From a virus: DNA of 58,729 bases. Under the pieces are notes generated by a model. It had not been told where the DNA came from. It did no database searches and saw nothing but the letters and a program-made list of their open reading frames with translations. The stretch is taken from the IMG/VR virus record IMGVR_UViG_3300008108_008089, positions 1 to 58,729 of that record; one strand, 5' to 3'. A program made the position numbers and the translations under genes. Shown here piece by piece: positions 15,936-24,216 of the stretch; position 1 is the stretch's first letter; each line of letters opens with the position of its first letter.

Positions 15936-16610
15936 TTAGGGTGTCAACCTACCCTTGCTTTTGGGTTTAGCAGTTCCCGCAGGAGCACGAGTGGAAGACT
16001 GCTTTACTTTCGCAGGAGCAGAGGCTGATGGCTTCGTGACGGGAGCTTTCCCGTGCGTCGGACTTGGCGCTACAGGTGCAGTCTCTGGTGTTGCTAACGG
16101 TGCATCTGCAAGTGCCTTCTGTTTCGCAATTACAGTTTTCCAAAACGCGATTGGATCCAAAAACCCTGAGCCATCTGCTGACCATAGGTGTTTCTTCCCT
16201 TCATGTATTTCCCAGTGGAGATGCTTTCCCGTGGAAGCACCAGTGGTGCCCATTTTACCAATAACAGTGCCAGCTTCAATCTTTTGACCCTTTTTAACTT
16301 TCAGCGAGTCTTTAACCATATGAGCGTATGTGTGAGTCATCCACACGCCATCAACCTCAGACAACACTCTTACGTAATAACCATAACCATCTGGTTCACC
16401 ATTTGCTTTCTTCTTCTCGGAAGGACCTGCATAGAGCACAGTGCCGTCAGAGGCTGATTCTATATAGCATGGTTCTTGAGAAGACCAAATGTCTATTCCA
16501 TTGTGGTGCTTTTTACGCTTTTCAATCGGATGAATTCTCCAACCAAAGGGAGATGTTATTTTCCAGTTCTTTCCCTGAACTCCATCAATAGGAAATTGTG
16601 CTTTTGCCAT
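15936..16610 (-). CDS. M23-family metallopeptidase (peptidoglycan endopeptidase)
   Basis: A 224-residue LytM/M23 peptidase: H36-NGI-D40 and H130-L-H132 are the zinc ligands and H97 in YAHM the usual catalytic histidine, with SPFGWRIHP at the start of the fold. The last 60 residues are a Pro/Ala/Ser/Lys-rich disordered tail. No signal peptide, so it is either virion-associated or a second endolysin beside the CHAP enzyme. Confidence 0.85.
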   Translation of the reverse strand: MAKAQFPIDGVQGKNWKITSPFGWRIHPIEKRKKHHNGIDIWSSQEPCYIESASDGTVLYAGPSEKKKANGEPDGYGYYVRVLSEVDGVWMTHTYAHMVKDSLKVKKGQKIEAGTVIGKMGTTGASTGKHLHWEIHEGKKHLWSADGSGFLDPIAFWKTVIAKQKALADAPLATPETAPVAPSPTHGKAPVTKPSASAPAKVKQSSTRAPAGTAKPKSKGRLTP

Positions 16611-16647
16611 TACTACCTACCTTAAATAAAAATACAATATTTTTAGT

Positions 16648-17157
16648 TTAAGAGAGGTAGTCGCGCTCTATTCTGTATACACAGTGTTCGATGCCTGTAC
16701 CTACGGGGTTTATATAGGTAAAAACTGCTTCTGTCTTAATAAAACCAGATTTTTCTAATACACGGTGGCTTTTTACATTATCTGGTTGAACATAAGCCTC
16801 TAGATAATCTAAATTAAAAATATCAAAAGAGTATTGTTTTATAAGAATAACTGCGTTAGTTGCTATGTTTCTATTAGAGAGTTGAGAGTCAACCCAGTAA
16901 CTAATAAGTCCGCTGTTTGTTATTTTGTCGATTTGTATAATAATTTGACCGCAGATGTGGTTTTGCCAAAAAATATTAAAAACTTTTGGAATCGAACCTT
17001 CTTTAAGAGGAATTCGATATTTTTCTATAAGTTCTAAATTTCTATTGTAAATCTCTTCAAGAGCTGTTGAATTAAAAGTTGTTGCATTAGATACAGAAAC
17101 CAGACCCTGCGATAAGTTCACAAGGTCTGGTTCTATGAATTCTTTGGTGCGCTCCAA
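16648..17157 (-). CDS. GNAT acetyltransferase (RimJ/RimL-like)
   Basis: A 169-residue acetyltransferase: ISYWVDSQLSNRNIATNAV is the acetyl-CoA-binding motif A region and LEAYVQPDNVKSHRVLEKSGF the motif B end that marks RimJ/RimL-type enzymes. Substrate unknown (protein N-terminus or amino sugar). Its ATG follows the upstream gene stop directly, forming an operon. Confidence 0.75.
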   Translation of the reverse strand: MERTKEFIEPDLVNLSQGLVSVSNATTFNSTALEEIYNRNLELIEKYRIPLKEGSIPKVFNIFWQNHICGQIIIQIDKITNSGLISYWVDSQLSNRNIATNAVILIKQYSFDIFNLDYLEAYVQPDNVKSHRVLEKSGFIKTEAVFTYINPVGTGIEHCVYRIERDYLS

Positions 17158-17418
17158 CTACTCTGCTGGTTCTTCAGCTGGAGGTGCAAGAACTTCGGTA
17201 ACAAAAACATCTGTATCCTCTGGACGATTCAAGTTTTCGTTAGGCACCCAATCTTTCATACCTGCTGCTTCTAGTGCAGCGAAGTATGGAGCTTCAAGAC
17301 TTGCTCTATCTGCTTCAATAGCAGGATTGTCATGGTCTGTTGATAGCTCAATCATTTTGGCGCGAAGCCAAGCAACCTTTTCTTTAGGGTCTTCAAAATC
17401 AGGGATTTGAATTGCCAT
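17158..17418 (-). CDS. hypothetical protein (86 aa)
   Basis: Not recognised. Helical and acidic, with IPDFEDPKEKVAWLRAKM near the N-terminus. ATG at 17418 is chosen over an upstream in-frame start because AAGGAAGG precedes it at good spacing. Confidence 0.6.
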   Translation of the reverse strand: MAIQIPDFEDPKEKVAWLRAKMIELSTDHDNPAIEADRASLEAPYFAALEAAGMKDWVPNENLNRPEDTDVFVTEVLAPPAEEPAE

Positions 17419-17459
17419 TGTGGTCCTTCCTTGTGCTTTGGTATTCAATCATAGCATTA

Positions 17460-17624
17460 TTACTTATGAAGAATGCTTTTAACTTCTTGTTCGACTAGAC
17501 GCTTTCTAAGCGCAGTGTTCTCTCTTTGCAAGGCAATATTCTGTTTCCAGAATAAGCCCATAACTGTTAAACAACCGAGTAGTGCAATTATTGTCGCGAT
17601 TACATCGCCTTGGGTAAACATCAT
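17460..17624 (-). CDS. one-helix membrane protein with coiled coil (54 aa)
   Basis: The likely start is MMFTQGDVIAT; one helix (about residues 8-27) is followed by a Gln/Glu/Leu-rich coiled-coil ALQRENTALRKRLVEQEV. It looks like a small spanin-like or membrane-anchored factor, but the family is unknown. A longer version starting at 17660 is possible. Confidence 0.5.
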   Translation of the reverse strand: MMFTQGDVIATIIALLGCLTVMGLFWKQNIALQRENTALRKRLVEQEVKSILHK

Positions 17625-17675
17625 GAGACTATTATGTGGGAGAGTCTGCTGGCACGTCAACAGACTCGCCCAACG

Positions 17676-17849
17676 TTAACCCCTACTTGAGTAGAACCCT
17701 TTAGCCTTGAACATGACAGGTGGGGATGAAAAGACTCTCATCATCTCTTCCCCGCACTCCGTGCAGGTCACCAGTTCTTCGGCAGCAGTCATGGAACGAA
17801 CGACTTCTCTGTGGTGCTCGTTAGAACACTTATAGTCGTAAGTTGCCAT
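17676..17849 (-). CDS. FmdB-family zinc-ribbon protein (57 aa)
   Basis: A 57-residue FmdB-type zinc ribbon: YDYKCSNEH at the start and CTECGEEMMRVFSSPPVMFKAKGFY, which matches the family pattern CxxCG...R..SxP.....G.GFY. Its ATG overlaps the nrdJ stop (TAATG). FmdB relatives are putative regulators of unknown partner; here the coupling to nrdJ is noteworthy. Confidence 0.8.
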   Translation of the reverse strand: MATYDYKCSNEHHREVVRSMTAAEELVTCTECGEEMMRVFSSPPVMFKAKGFYSSRG

Positions 17850-19897
17850 TACTTATCTTTTTGGTTCTCCACAATAAGCTTAATCTCGCATGCGTCTGTG
17901 GTGCAGTAAGCATCGCCAATAGCATCAGCTGCTAGTCCTGCATACACGCCAGAGAAATCAATAGGGAAGAGTTTCATTATAGAATCTTCATACTCTTCTT
18001 CAGTGATTTGGGTGTAAGGCATTTGTGGGTATGTGAAGTTTCCTGAAGGTAGGAATGAGACAGTTTTAAGCTGTCCGTCATACATGTGAAGGACTGTGCC
18101 TACATGCTCTGATTCCTTTTCAGGATCGAATGAAACTGTGACAGATACAGAGTTATCAGACCAATAGTGTTGTGCAGTTGCAGCAAGGCTCATCTTCTCA
18201 AAGATGGTTACATCTTTCTCTGCACGAGATGCGCCAGATTTAATTGGAAAGAAAACAACACTAGTTGTATCTGGAGATTCAGATGCTGGTTCTACTGTGT
18301 AGTTAGCCATCTTAAAAAGTGGGAGCATTGGGTCTGTGTTTCCAAAACGAATTGCTCGCTTGAAGAACTTACCACCTGGAGTCCAGTGAACTCCTGGTGA
18401 TTCACCTGCAAGGATTGAAACAGTTCCTGATGGTTTTACAGTAGTTGTTTTGATTGATTCACGGATACCAAGCCACTCAGAGTAAGTAACATCATAGCTT
18501 TTAATTGTTGCGTATCCATCGTCCATCCACTTTCGTAGGACTGGGAGTCCGTGGAGGTCTGCAAAGTTTGCAACTCCCGACATAGACGTTCCAATTCTTC
18601 GGTTACGTTGCATAATTGCATTTGTCTCTTCCCAGTGTGTTGGAAGGAGAGTGACAGTTTTTGCGTAGAGATATGCGAATTTAAGTGTTCGCTTGTAATC
18701 TTCGATTGAGTCGTGACGGTTGAGGTAAGTTTCAACGAGAGTGCAGCACTCATAGGATTCAAGTGACTGCTCTGCACACGGGTTGTAACCTGCAACTCGG
18801 TGGTCTTTGTTGTTGATTGGGTCTGCAAGTCTTCCGTATTGTTTAGAAACATCCAGCCAAATTACACCAGGCTCACCGTTTCTGGCAATACCCTCAACAA
18901 TGTTTGAAAGGTCTTGTCCTACTTCAACAGAGACAGAGTTGTTAGACATCCAAGCCCAACCGGGTGCATCTGCATCATAAGAGTTACGCTGTGGGAACTT
19001 CTCTGCATTCTTCAAGTTCAAGAAGTTATCATCATCTAGACGACCAATTAAAAGCTCTGCTGAACGACGAACGTTTCCTGAGACAACACAAACGCCAATA
19101 AGATTTCCAATATCTGCAATGTCTACACGTGTGAGCTTCTCACCTCCACGTCCAGCAAACATTTTGCGGATGTGGTTGTGTAATTTAATTAGTGGGTCGG
19201 GTCCTGCTGCTGTTCCACCAAAAGTTTTGATTGGCTCTCCGAGCGGGCGGATTTCTTTGTAATCAAATACTGGAGCCGCCGTATCTGGTCGTAGGAAAGC
19301 ATCGAGGAGGGCTGTGGTTGATTCCACCCATCCTTCTCTGGTGTCTGGGATGACATAGGTCTCTCCTTCTTCTGGTGTGTAGATTGTAAAGTCTTTGTCA
19401 GCACCTTTGTCATCAAAACCAACACCAACGCCAAGCATTGATGCTTCCATAAGAAATCCAAAAGGTTTTGATGGATTGTTCTTTGTCATCTCTGCAGTTG
19501 AAACAAATGCGCAGTTTTGAAGTGCTGCTGAGTTTCTCTGGACATTAACAATGTTAGTTCCCATTACCCAAAGTCCACGTCCTGGTGGAGTCCACTTCAA
19601 GTTGAATAAACGGTCAAATGCTTCTTTTGCAGATGCTTGTGCGCGAGAGTCATTCCAAGGAAGACGCTGTGATTTGCAATGGTCTTTTTGAATTGAGTAC
19701 ATACCATTAACAACTCGTTCGCAAACATCTGACCAAGATTCTTTAGTTCCATCTTCTTTTAATCGTGAGTATGTGCGAAGAAATGTAATCTCACCTACGG
19801 AGTTACCTGCTGCATCTGTATAACCAAATGGCGCTTTCTTATCCTTATATGTTGCAACAAAGTCTTTTGACAAGGAAAAAGAGAAAGCGATACTCAC
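17849..19897 (-). CDS. nrdJ: adenosylcobalamin-dependent ribonucleotide reductase (class II, RTPR-like)
   Basis: A 682-residue class II reductase that makes deoxynucleotides using B12. C374 and E376 in NPCAEQ are the thiyl-radical cysteine and the acid; C129 (QNCAF) and C384/C385 (ECC) supply the redox pair; C665 and C670 near the end are the shuttle thiols. Length and motifs (VSGNVRRSAE, TVKPSGTVSILAGESPG) fit monomeric RTPR-type enzymes. GTG start with AGGAG upstream. No phage thioredoxin gene is seen, so host thioredoxin and host B12 would be needed. Confidence 0.9.
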   Translation of the reverse strand: MSIAFSFSLSKDFVATYKDKKAPFGYTDAAGNSVGEITFLRTYSRLKEDGTKESWSDVCERVVNGMYSIQKDHCKSQRLPWNDSRAQASAKEAFDRLFNLKWTPPGRGLWVMGTNIVNVQRNSAALQNCAFVSTAEMTKNNPSKPFGFLMEASMLGVGVGFDDKGADKDFTIYTPEEGETYVIPDTREGWVESTTALLDAFLRPDTAAPVFDYKEIRPLGEPIKTFGGTAAGPDPLIKLHNHIRKMFAGRGGEKLTRVDIADIGNLIGVCVVSGNVRRSAELLIGRLDDDNFLNLKNAEKFPQRNSYDADAPGWAWMSNNSVSVEVGQDLSNIVEGIARNGEPGVIWLDVSKQYGRLADPINNKDHRVAGYNPCAEQSLESYECCTLVETYLNRHDSIEDYKRTLKFAYLYAKTVTLLPTHWEETNAIMQRNRRIGTSMSGVANFADLHGLPVLRKWMDDGYATIKSYDVTYSEWLGIRESIKTTTVKPSGTVSILAGESPGVHWTPGGKFFKRAIRFGNTDPMLPLFKMANYTVEPASESPDTTSVVFFPIKSGASRAEKDVTIFEKMSLAATAQHYWSDNSVSVTVSFDPEKESEHVGTVLHMYDGQLKTVSFLPSGNFTYPQMPYTQITEEEYEDSIMKLFPIDFSGVYAGLAADAIGDAYCTTDACEIKLIVENQKDK

Positions 19898-19976
19898 GGT
19901 GGCTCCTAAAGGTAAAAGGGGTTTAAAAAATTTAAGGTGAGTCTATAGTTTATCGCGAAAAAGTAAAGGCGATGAA

Positions 19977-20129
19977 TTACTTGACTTTATTCCAGCCAGA
20001 GTGTTGTCCTGCGCATCCTTGTTTAGGACAACGAGGACGACCATGGCCGTCATCATACTCACGAGGACGTCCACAATATGGACACTTGTCACGCAGATTT
20101 TCAGGAAGCTTCTCAGGGGTTGGTCTCAT
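19977..20129 (-). CDS. zinc-ribbon mini-protein (50 aa)
   Basis: C16-PYC19-G and C34-PKQGC39 form a four-cysteine ribbon. GAGGAG precedes the ATG. It overlaps the DUF4406 gene by 17 bases and lies 80 bases upstream of nrdJ, so it is likely in the nucleotide-metabolism operon. Function unknown. Confidence 0.7.
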   Translation of the reverse strand: MRPTPEKLPENLRDKCPYCGRPREYDDGHGRPRCPKQGCAGQHSGWNKVK

Positions 20130-20496
20130 TGTGGCTCCTCTCAAGATTATTATCCCCTAGAAAAAATATGTTCATTTCTAATTCCTTGGCTATTTCAAGC
20201 TCTAAACAGGCACCAGCTGATTTCTCCCAACCGTGAAGCATTACTATAGATTCACACTTTAAAAGTGCTTCAATGTCTCGACGCATATAGAACTTGCGTG
20301 GGTATATGTAATTTGAGTCAAATTCCTCTGCTGGGTTCCATACATTAAAACCTTGATTTCTAAGCCATTCTGCTGCTTTATTGAATGTCGGACGGTTGTA
20401 GTCAGGTAGCCCTGTCATTGGTCCAGATAGATAATAAATGTTTGTTGGTTGTTGTTGTTGTTTGCCAAGATTGGCTAATACTCGTGGATTCAGCAT
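20113..20496 (-). CDS. DUF4406 / nucleoside-deoxyribosyltransferase-like protein
   Basis: A 127-residue protein with YLSGPMTGLPDYNRPTFNKAAEWL, the nucleotide-binding start of DUF4406 and the nucleoside 2-deoxyribosyltransferase superfamily, and later MRRDIEALLKCESIVMLHGWEKSAGACLELEIA. It may act on nucleotide salvage, in line with nrdJ next door. Stop and start overlap the upstream gene by one base. Confidence 0.75.
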   Translation of the reverse strand: MLNPRVLANLGKQQQQPTNIYYLSGPMTGLPDYNRPTFNKAAEWLRNQGFNVWNPAEEFDSNYIYPRKFYMRRDIEALLKCESIVMLHGWEKSAGACLELEIAKELEMNIFFLGDNNLERSHNETNP

Positions 20497-20999
20497 CAGT
20501 GATTGTGACTTGAGATGAGGGTATCTTCATAACCACACTCACCACATTCAATAGTTTCTATTGAACCTTCAATGTCATAACTTAAATATAACTGTCCCTC
20601 GATTTCAGTGTCATCTGGGATACCTGCTTTATCAACATTTGCAAGCCACTGCCGAACATCTGAAACATAACGTGGATTACCATTACCTGCATCCATAAAA
20701 ATAAAAAGAGCTGCAGAAGTTGTGTTTGTCTTTTTACTATCAAGAGGATTATCTTCATATTCAAAATCTAGATAATCTTCATTCTCTACATCTTCTTGTG
20801 CTTCAGGAGATGGAATAGACATTATTTGAGTAAGAACAAAATCTACATGGGAATCTGCAATATCTTTACAAATTGAGTATTGACTGTCTTTAGTGTTCAA
20901 GTCCCATTCAAGAGGTGACTCTTCTCGGTTGTTAGGATCAAAACCGCCAGCCATCATCATCTGAAGGGTGAGAGCCTCTTTTAATTCGTCAATTTGCAC
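20496..20999 (-). CDS. hypothetical acidic protein with C-terminal CxxC
   Basis: A 167-residue acidic protein ending in ETIECGECGYEDTLIS, a half zinc ribbon. No family recognised. It overlaps the upstream gene by 11 bases and the DUF4406 gene by one base; together they form the minus-strand operon that leads into nrdJ. Confidence 0.6.
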   Translation of the reverse strand: MQIDELKEALTLQMMMAGGFDPNNREESPLEWDLNTKDSQYSICKDIADSHVDFVLTQIMSIPSPEAQEDVENEDYLDFEYEDNPLDSKKTNTTSAALFIFMDAGNGNPRYVSDVRQWLANVDKAGIPDDTEIEGQLYLSYDIEGSIETIECGECGYEDTLISSHNH

Positions 21000-21309
21000 T
21001 GCCCTGTTTCCTTAAGTCTTTTCGAACAATAAGCTTTCTTATTGGGGTACAACATCCATCACATCCGTGAATTGAATTGTAGATGTCCTTACTAAGCATA
21101 AACTCGTCAGGGTCTGGATGTCCGACGCCATGCTCGCAGATTCTCTCCATAATTCCAAGGTCTTCCCGCCAGTTCTGTGGCAGGTGGCGCATATGGTGTT
21201 TAGAGCGGTTGTGGATGGTGCAAAACTCTTTTAAGCACTGGTCTTCAGGATGGACGTCCTTTAGCCTTACCGAGGAGTGCTCTAATTTAAATGTCTTTGG
21301 TTTTGCCAT
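20989..21309 (-). CDS. conserved actinophage Cys/His protein (106 aa)
   Basis: A 106-residue protein with HNRSKHHMRHLPQNWREDLGIMERICEHGVGHPDPD and SIHGCDGCC, recognisable from many actinophage genomes and likely zinc-binding. Function unknown. It is the first gene of the minus-strand run that begins at the divergence point. Confidence 0.7.
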   Translation of the reverse strand: MAKPKTFKLEHSSVRLKDVHPEDQCLKEFCTIHNRSKHHMRHLPQNWREDLGIMERICEHGVGHPDPDEFMLSKDIYNSIHGCDGCCTPIRKLIVRKDLRKQGSAN

Positions 21310-21339
21310 AAAACAATCCTACAGGTGTAGGGTGTGGTT

Positions 21340-21993
21340 ATGGAACACTACAACGTAGTAATTGCAACGCCTGGTTCTGATATGAAGGCGGATTTTGTAA
21401 AGAGCCTGATAGAGACTACAAAATGGCTTAATCACAAAGGTTTGAAGTATCACTTTGTATCTCAATATTCGAGCTTTGTTCCAAGCGCCAGAGAGAACAC
21501 TGCAACCGACTCTTACGGGGCGGATTGGCAAGCGGTGGCTTTTGGGGGTGGAGCCTTTACCTATGAAAAGATTATTTGGATAGATTCAGACATCTCTTGG
21601 TCTGTGAAAGATTTTGAGTTAATTTTGAAAAGCGATAAGGACATCATCTCTGGAATGATGGCTATAGGTCGAGATGGTCGTATAGGGGCTATGAGGGTTA
21701 ATGAAGCAGGACATCCTGTCTCTCTAAACGCTGTGGAGTTTCTAGTAGAGGGTGAGCCTGTCAGGGTTGATGGGGTAGGTTTTGGATTCTTGGGGGTCAA
21801 GTCTGGGGTCTTTGAGAAGATGGCTAGGCCATGGTTCAAGATTCGAGAGATTGGGGTTGAAGGGGCAGACTTTCCTGTCATGTTGGGGGAGGACTACTCT
21901 TGGTGTGTTGGGGCTAAAGAGGCTGGGTTCCAGATTTGGCTACATCCCTTGGTCAGGGTTGAGCATCATAAGGCAGTCATTTTTACTGTCTAA
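21340..21993 (+). CDS. GT-A-type glycosyltransferase
   Basis: A 217-residue enzyme of the phage GT2-like group. IIWIDSDISW holds the metal-binding DxD; VDGVGFGFLGVKSGVFEKMARPWF and GEDYSWCVGAKEAGFQIWLHPLVRVEHH are the acceptor-side motifs with the conserved E-D and the last histidine. It may glycosylate DNA, capsid or cell surface. The ATG at 21340 is chosen because TAGGGT (21328-21333) lies exactly six bases upstream, a leaderless start; a GTG at 21334 is also in frame. Confidence 0.75.
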   Translation: MEHYNVVIATPGSDMKADFVKSLIETTKWLNHKGLKYHFVSQYSSFVPSARENTATDSYGADWQAVAFGGGAFTYEKIIWIDSDISWSVKDFELILKSDKDIISGMMAIGRDGRIGAMRVNEAGHPVSLNAVEFLVEGEPVRVDGVGFGFLGVKSGVFEKMARPWFKIREIGVEGADFPVMLGEDYSWCVGAKEAGFQIWLHPLVRVEHHKAVIFTV

Positions 21994-22070
21994 ATGTCGA
22001 CATTTGAGGCAGATTTCTCTGCATGGTCGATTATTCAAAATCTAGTGTTTGGTGTATAGTTTTTAGAGTT

Positions 22071-22313
22071 ACTATCATCAAAAAAGTTCAGCCTTTTTTG
22101 TAAAATCCTGATAGTAGTTTATTTGGGCTGTAAAAATAACTATCAAGAAAAAAGCTAAAAAACTTTACAAACTGCGATAGTTATTTTTTTCATTGTAAAA
22201 CATACTATCAAGAAAAATAAAAAGTTTTTTAAAAAATCGTGATAGTACAGTTTTTTGCAGGAAGGTCTCTACTATCAAAGAAAATTCAAAAACTTTTTAA
22301 AAATCGTGATAGT
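22071..22313. repeat. four-unit inverted-repeat array (candidate origin or operator cluster)
   Basis: Four units, 22071-22115, 22139-22181, 22204-22246 and 22271-22313, each open with ACTATCA and close with TGATAGT (CGATAGT in unit 2). The inside is A/T tracts such as AAAAACTTTTTAAAAA. Starts are 65-68 bp apart. It lies in a gene-free AT-rich stretch (21994-22541) just right of the divergence point. The rest of the gap holds ATACGCGTAT and other short palindromes, then a promoter. Confidence 0.75.
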
Positions 22314-22505
22314 AAAAATAAAAACTATACTTAATATTTTAATATTCAACCTATTTCCTATACGCGTATGAGAAAAAAGTTTCACCCCCTAAGAAAATGG
22401 GTTGAGAATTCGAATATTTAAAACTAGTATTAGGTTGTATTTAAAAATAGTGTATGGTAGTATCTAAGTCCCAGATTGGGGTGGAAATTGGTGGAAGGAT
22501 TTAGG

Positions 22506-22534
22506 TTGACAAGTTCTCTAGTGTTAGGTAATAA
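22506..22534 (+). promoter_or_regulatory. consensus promoter for a leaderless gene
   Basis: TTGACA (22506-22511), 17-base spacer, TAATAA (22529-22534). The start site would fall at or next to the ATG at 22542, so the mRNA has no leader. Confidence 0.75.
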
Positions 22535-22541
22535 TACTTTT

Positions 22542-22733
22542 ATGAATGACAAAATGACAGTGACTCCTGAGAGAGTCAAGTATGTGATTGCTGGTCGTTT
22601 GATGAAAGATTGGTTTCCTACAAGGATTCCACTAGATGCAGACGAGTGGTTAAAAATCGCAACCAGAGATGCTGAGGCAGTGGTTGACGAATTGATGGCT
22701 CATGGACTTTTGAAAGTTGAAGGTGCCAAATGA
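22542..22733 (+). CDS. hypothetical protein (63 aa), leaderless
   Basis: A 63-residue helical protein, TPERVKYVIAGRLMKDWFPTRIPLDADEWLKIATRDAEAVVDELMAHGLLKVEG, possibly a small winged-helix domain. The upstream in-frame extension to 22476 is rejected because the promoter sits inside it. TGA overlaps the next ATG. Confidence 0.6.
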   Translation: MNDKMTVTPERVKYVIAGRLMKDWFPTRIPLDADEWLKIATRDAEAVVDELMAHGLLKVEGAK

Positions 22734-22960
22734 GTTGGGAACAAGTAGCAGTTATTGGGGTAGTAAATTTCTTTAGTGTTTTTATGGCGATGTTTATTAT
22801 TTCTGCCATAAACGCATTTAGAGAAGCACGACGCAAAAATGAGTTCCTCGAGAGAATGCTTGGGGGCTTGATTGAAAAAGCTGAGACGGATACTCAGTTC
22901 AGAAACATCATGGGGTGGAACTTCATGGGAAACGAGAGAGACAACAATGACGAACGCTAG
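22730..22960 (+). CDS. one-helix membrane protein (76 aa)
   Basis: One N-terminal transmembrane helix (about residues 6-28) and a charged helical tail. Not recognised. ATGA overlap with the gene before it and 14-base overlap with the gene after it show a coupled operon. Confidence 0.6.
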   Translation: MSWEQVAVIGVVNFFSVFMAMFIISAINAFREARRKNEFLERMLGGLIEKAETDTQFRNIMGWNFMGNERDNNDER

Positions 22961-23426
22961 AGATGCACTAGCCATGCTAGGACTTAGTGCAGAAGAAGCA
23001 GTTGAGGCAGATGAAAGTCTGACTCGCAAACCAAGTCGTGACAAGAGGATTTGCCTCTGTGGTCACGCTATAAACAAACACTCAACCGACGCTGGTTTGG
23101 TTATATGTGTACCAAGCAGATACAACTGCCCTTGTAAAAATCTTCGTCCAGTAGTTGAGGTTGAAGACACCAGACTGTTCCTGAGAAAGACCAGTGGTCC
23201 TGGAGTAGAACACGCTTTGACTCGTGGACTTGCTGCATCCTTCAGTGCAGACAAAAATGTTGAGTGGATTGAAAATCCTAAATGTGACAAGTGCTCGATT
23301 GAAGCAACTCCAGCAGGAGATGTGAGAATTGTGCCAACAGCAGTCACTGAGTATAAAACCGTCTCTTATGAAGCGACTGGTTACGATGCTCTTCTTTGCG
23401 AGAATTGTCTTGAGGCGATACGATGA
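22947..23426 (+). CDS. conserved actinophage zinc protein (159 aa)
   Basis: A 159-residue protein with ICLCGHAINKHS, CVPSRYNCPCKNLRPVVEVEDTRLFLRKTSGPGVEHALTRGLAAS and later PKCDKC and LCENC. The pattern of CxCxH plus CPCxxLRPV and RxTxGPGxxHALxRG is a frequently seen actinophage family. At least two zinc sites; function unknown. ATG at 22947 chosen by overlap with the upstream gene. Confidence 0.7.
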   Translation: MTNARDALAMLGLSAEEAVEADESLTRKPSRDKRICLCGHAINKHSTDAGLVICVPSRYNCPCKNLRPVVEVEDTRLFLRKTSGPGVEHALTRGLAASFSADKNVEWIENPKCDKCSIEATPAGDVRIVPTAVTEYKTVSYEATGYDALLCENCLEAIR

Positions 23427-23719
23427 AAAAACAACTAATACCCATCCTTTGGGATATGACTGTTAATCGTGAAATCTCCCCAGAGGCTTATTAAAAAATT
23501 ATTCAGCAGGTCGGGGATATTTCTGATGGTGCCATTTTGGATAAAGTCGGAAAGCTTGAACAAATGGTTAAAGATTGGGAAGCCTCGATGGGTGAGGAAG
23601 ATAAGACTTTCTATACCCTCGGGATTCGTCGAGCCATCGATGTCCTTGTGGACAACGACCCTGACATCTTGAAGCAACTGCCTATCCTTGAAAAGGAAGA
23701 CACCCCAGATGAGCGGTAA
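23423..23719 (+). pseudogene. gene interrupted by an in-frame TAA
   Basis: ATG at 23423 overlaps the TGA of the previous gene. The frame gives 23 residues, meets TAA at 23492-23494, then stays open in the same frame for 74 codons (KIIQQVGDISDGAILDKV...) to the TAA at 23717-23719. A single CAA-to-TAA change would explain it. Alternatives are read-through, or separate use of the downstream part from TTG 23537. The next gene overlaps its end, as in an intact operon. Confidence 0.6.
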
Positions 23720-23900
23720 AGAAAAAATCACCTTGACTAAAGAGGAAGCCGTAACCGCTCTACGGATTGCTCGAGCAGGTGGATGGCACCGACACCGAGA
23801 ACTCAATGAGAGTGCTTGGCCCAAAGGCAAAAACCAATTTGTAGATGACTCAAGTCGTCTTATAAAAAAGCTTGAAGAATTTTTAGACGTTGACGTCTAA
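23709..23900 (+). CDS. hypothetical protein (63 aa)
   Basis: A 63-residue Lys/Glu-rich helical protein with LTKEEAVTALRIARAGGWHRHRELNESAWPKGK. Not recognised. ATG overlaps the end of the interrupted gene by 11 bases. Confidence 0.55.
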   Translation: MSGKEKITLTKEEAVTALRIARAGGWHRHRELNESAWPKGKNQFVDDSSRLIKKLEEFLDVDV

Positions 23901-23966
23901 CTAGCAGGTTCTTGCTTTTACACCTCCCCCAAGGTAGTCTTCGGAAAACCAGAACGGAGGTTTACT

Positions 23967-24041
23967 GTGATCGAATTCTTCCTTCTTGCTTGGTCCGAGT
24001 TGATGCAAGTCTTGCTTTTGCTTTTGGCAGTTATGGCTTAA
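23967..24041 (+). CDS. hydrophobic 24-residue membrane peptide
   Basis: GTG start 6 bases after a strong CGGAGG ribosome-binding site. The peptide IEFFLLAWSELMQVLLLLLA is nearly all hydrophobic and would span the membrane. Between 23901 and 24216 nothing else convincing is seen. Role unknown; could be a toxin-like or lysis-related micro-protein. Confidence 0.45.
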   Translation: MIEFFLLAWSELMQVLLLLLAVMA

Positions 24042-24216
24042 TTTTCGACTCGACACGCCGACCAGAATCACTTTTTATTCACCCATTTTGTGCTGCCGTC
24101 CAACACTTTGAAACCCATTGATTTACGCTCATTTCAGAGTTTTGGCCCAAACTTTTGTTTATAAAGGACTCTTTTCTTGCAGCATTTTTGAAAAAATACT
24201 TAGAAGGAACTTGTTC

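Noticed and set aside
17135-17410. Plus-strand open frame of 91 codons
   Set aside because: Shadow of the minus-strand 86-residue gene, which has AAGGAAGG and fits the operon.
22071-22313. CRISPR-like array (four repeats, 22-24 bp spacers)
   Set aside because: The units diverge inside, have inverted ends rather than a fixed direct repeat, are A/T tracts in the middle, and no cas gene is present.
23912-24121. Plus-strand open frame of 69 codons
   Set aside because: No ribosome-binding site and unlikely composition; the short GTG peptide at 23967 in another frame has a strong CGGAGG site and fits better.
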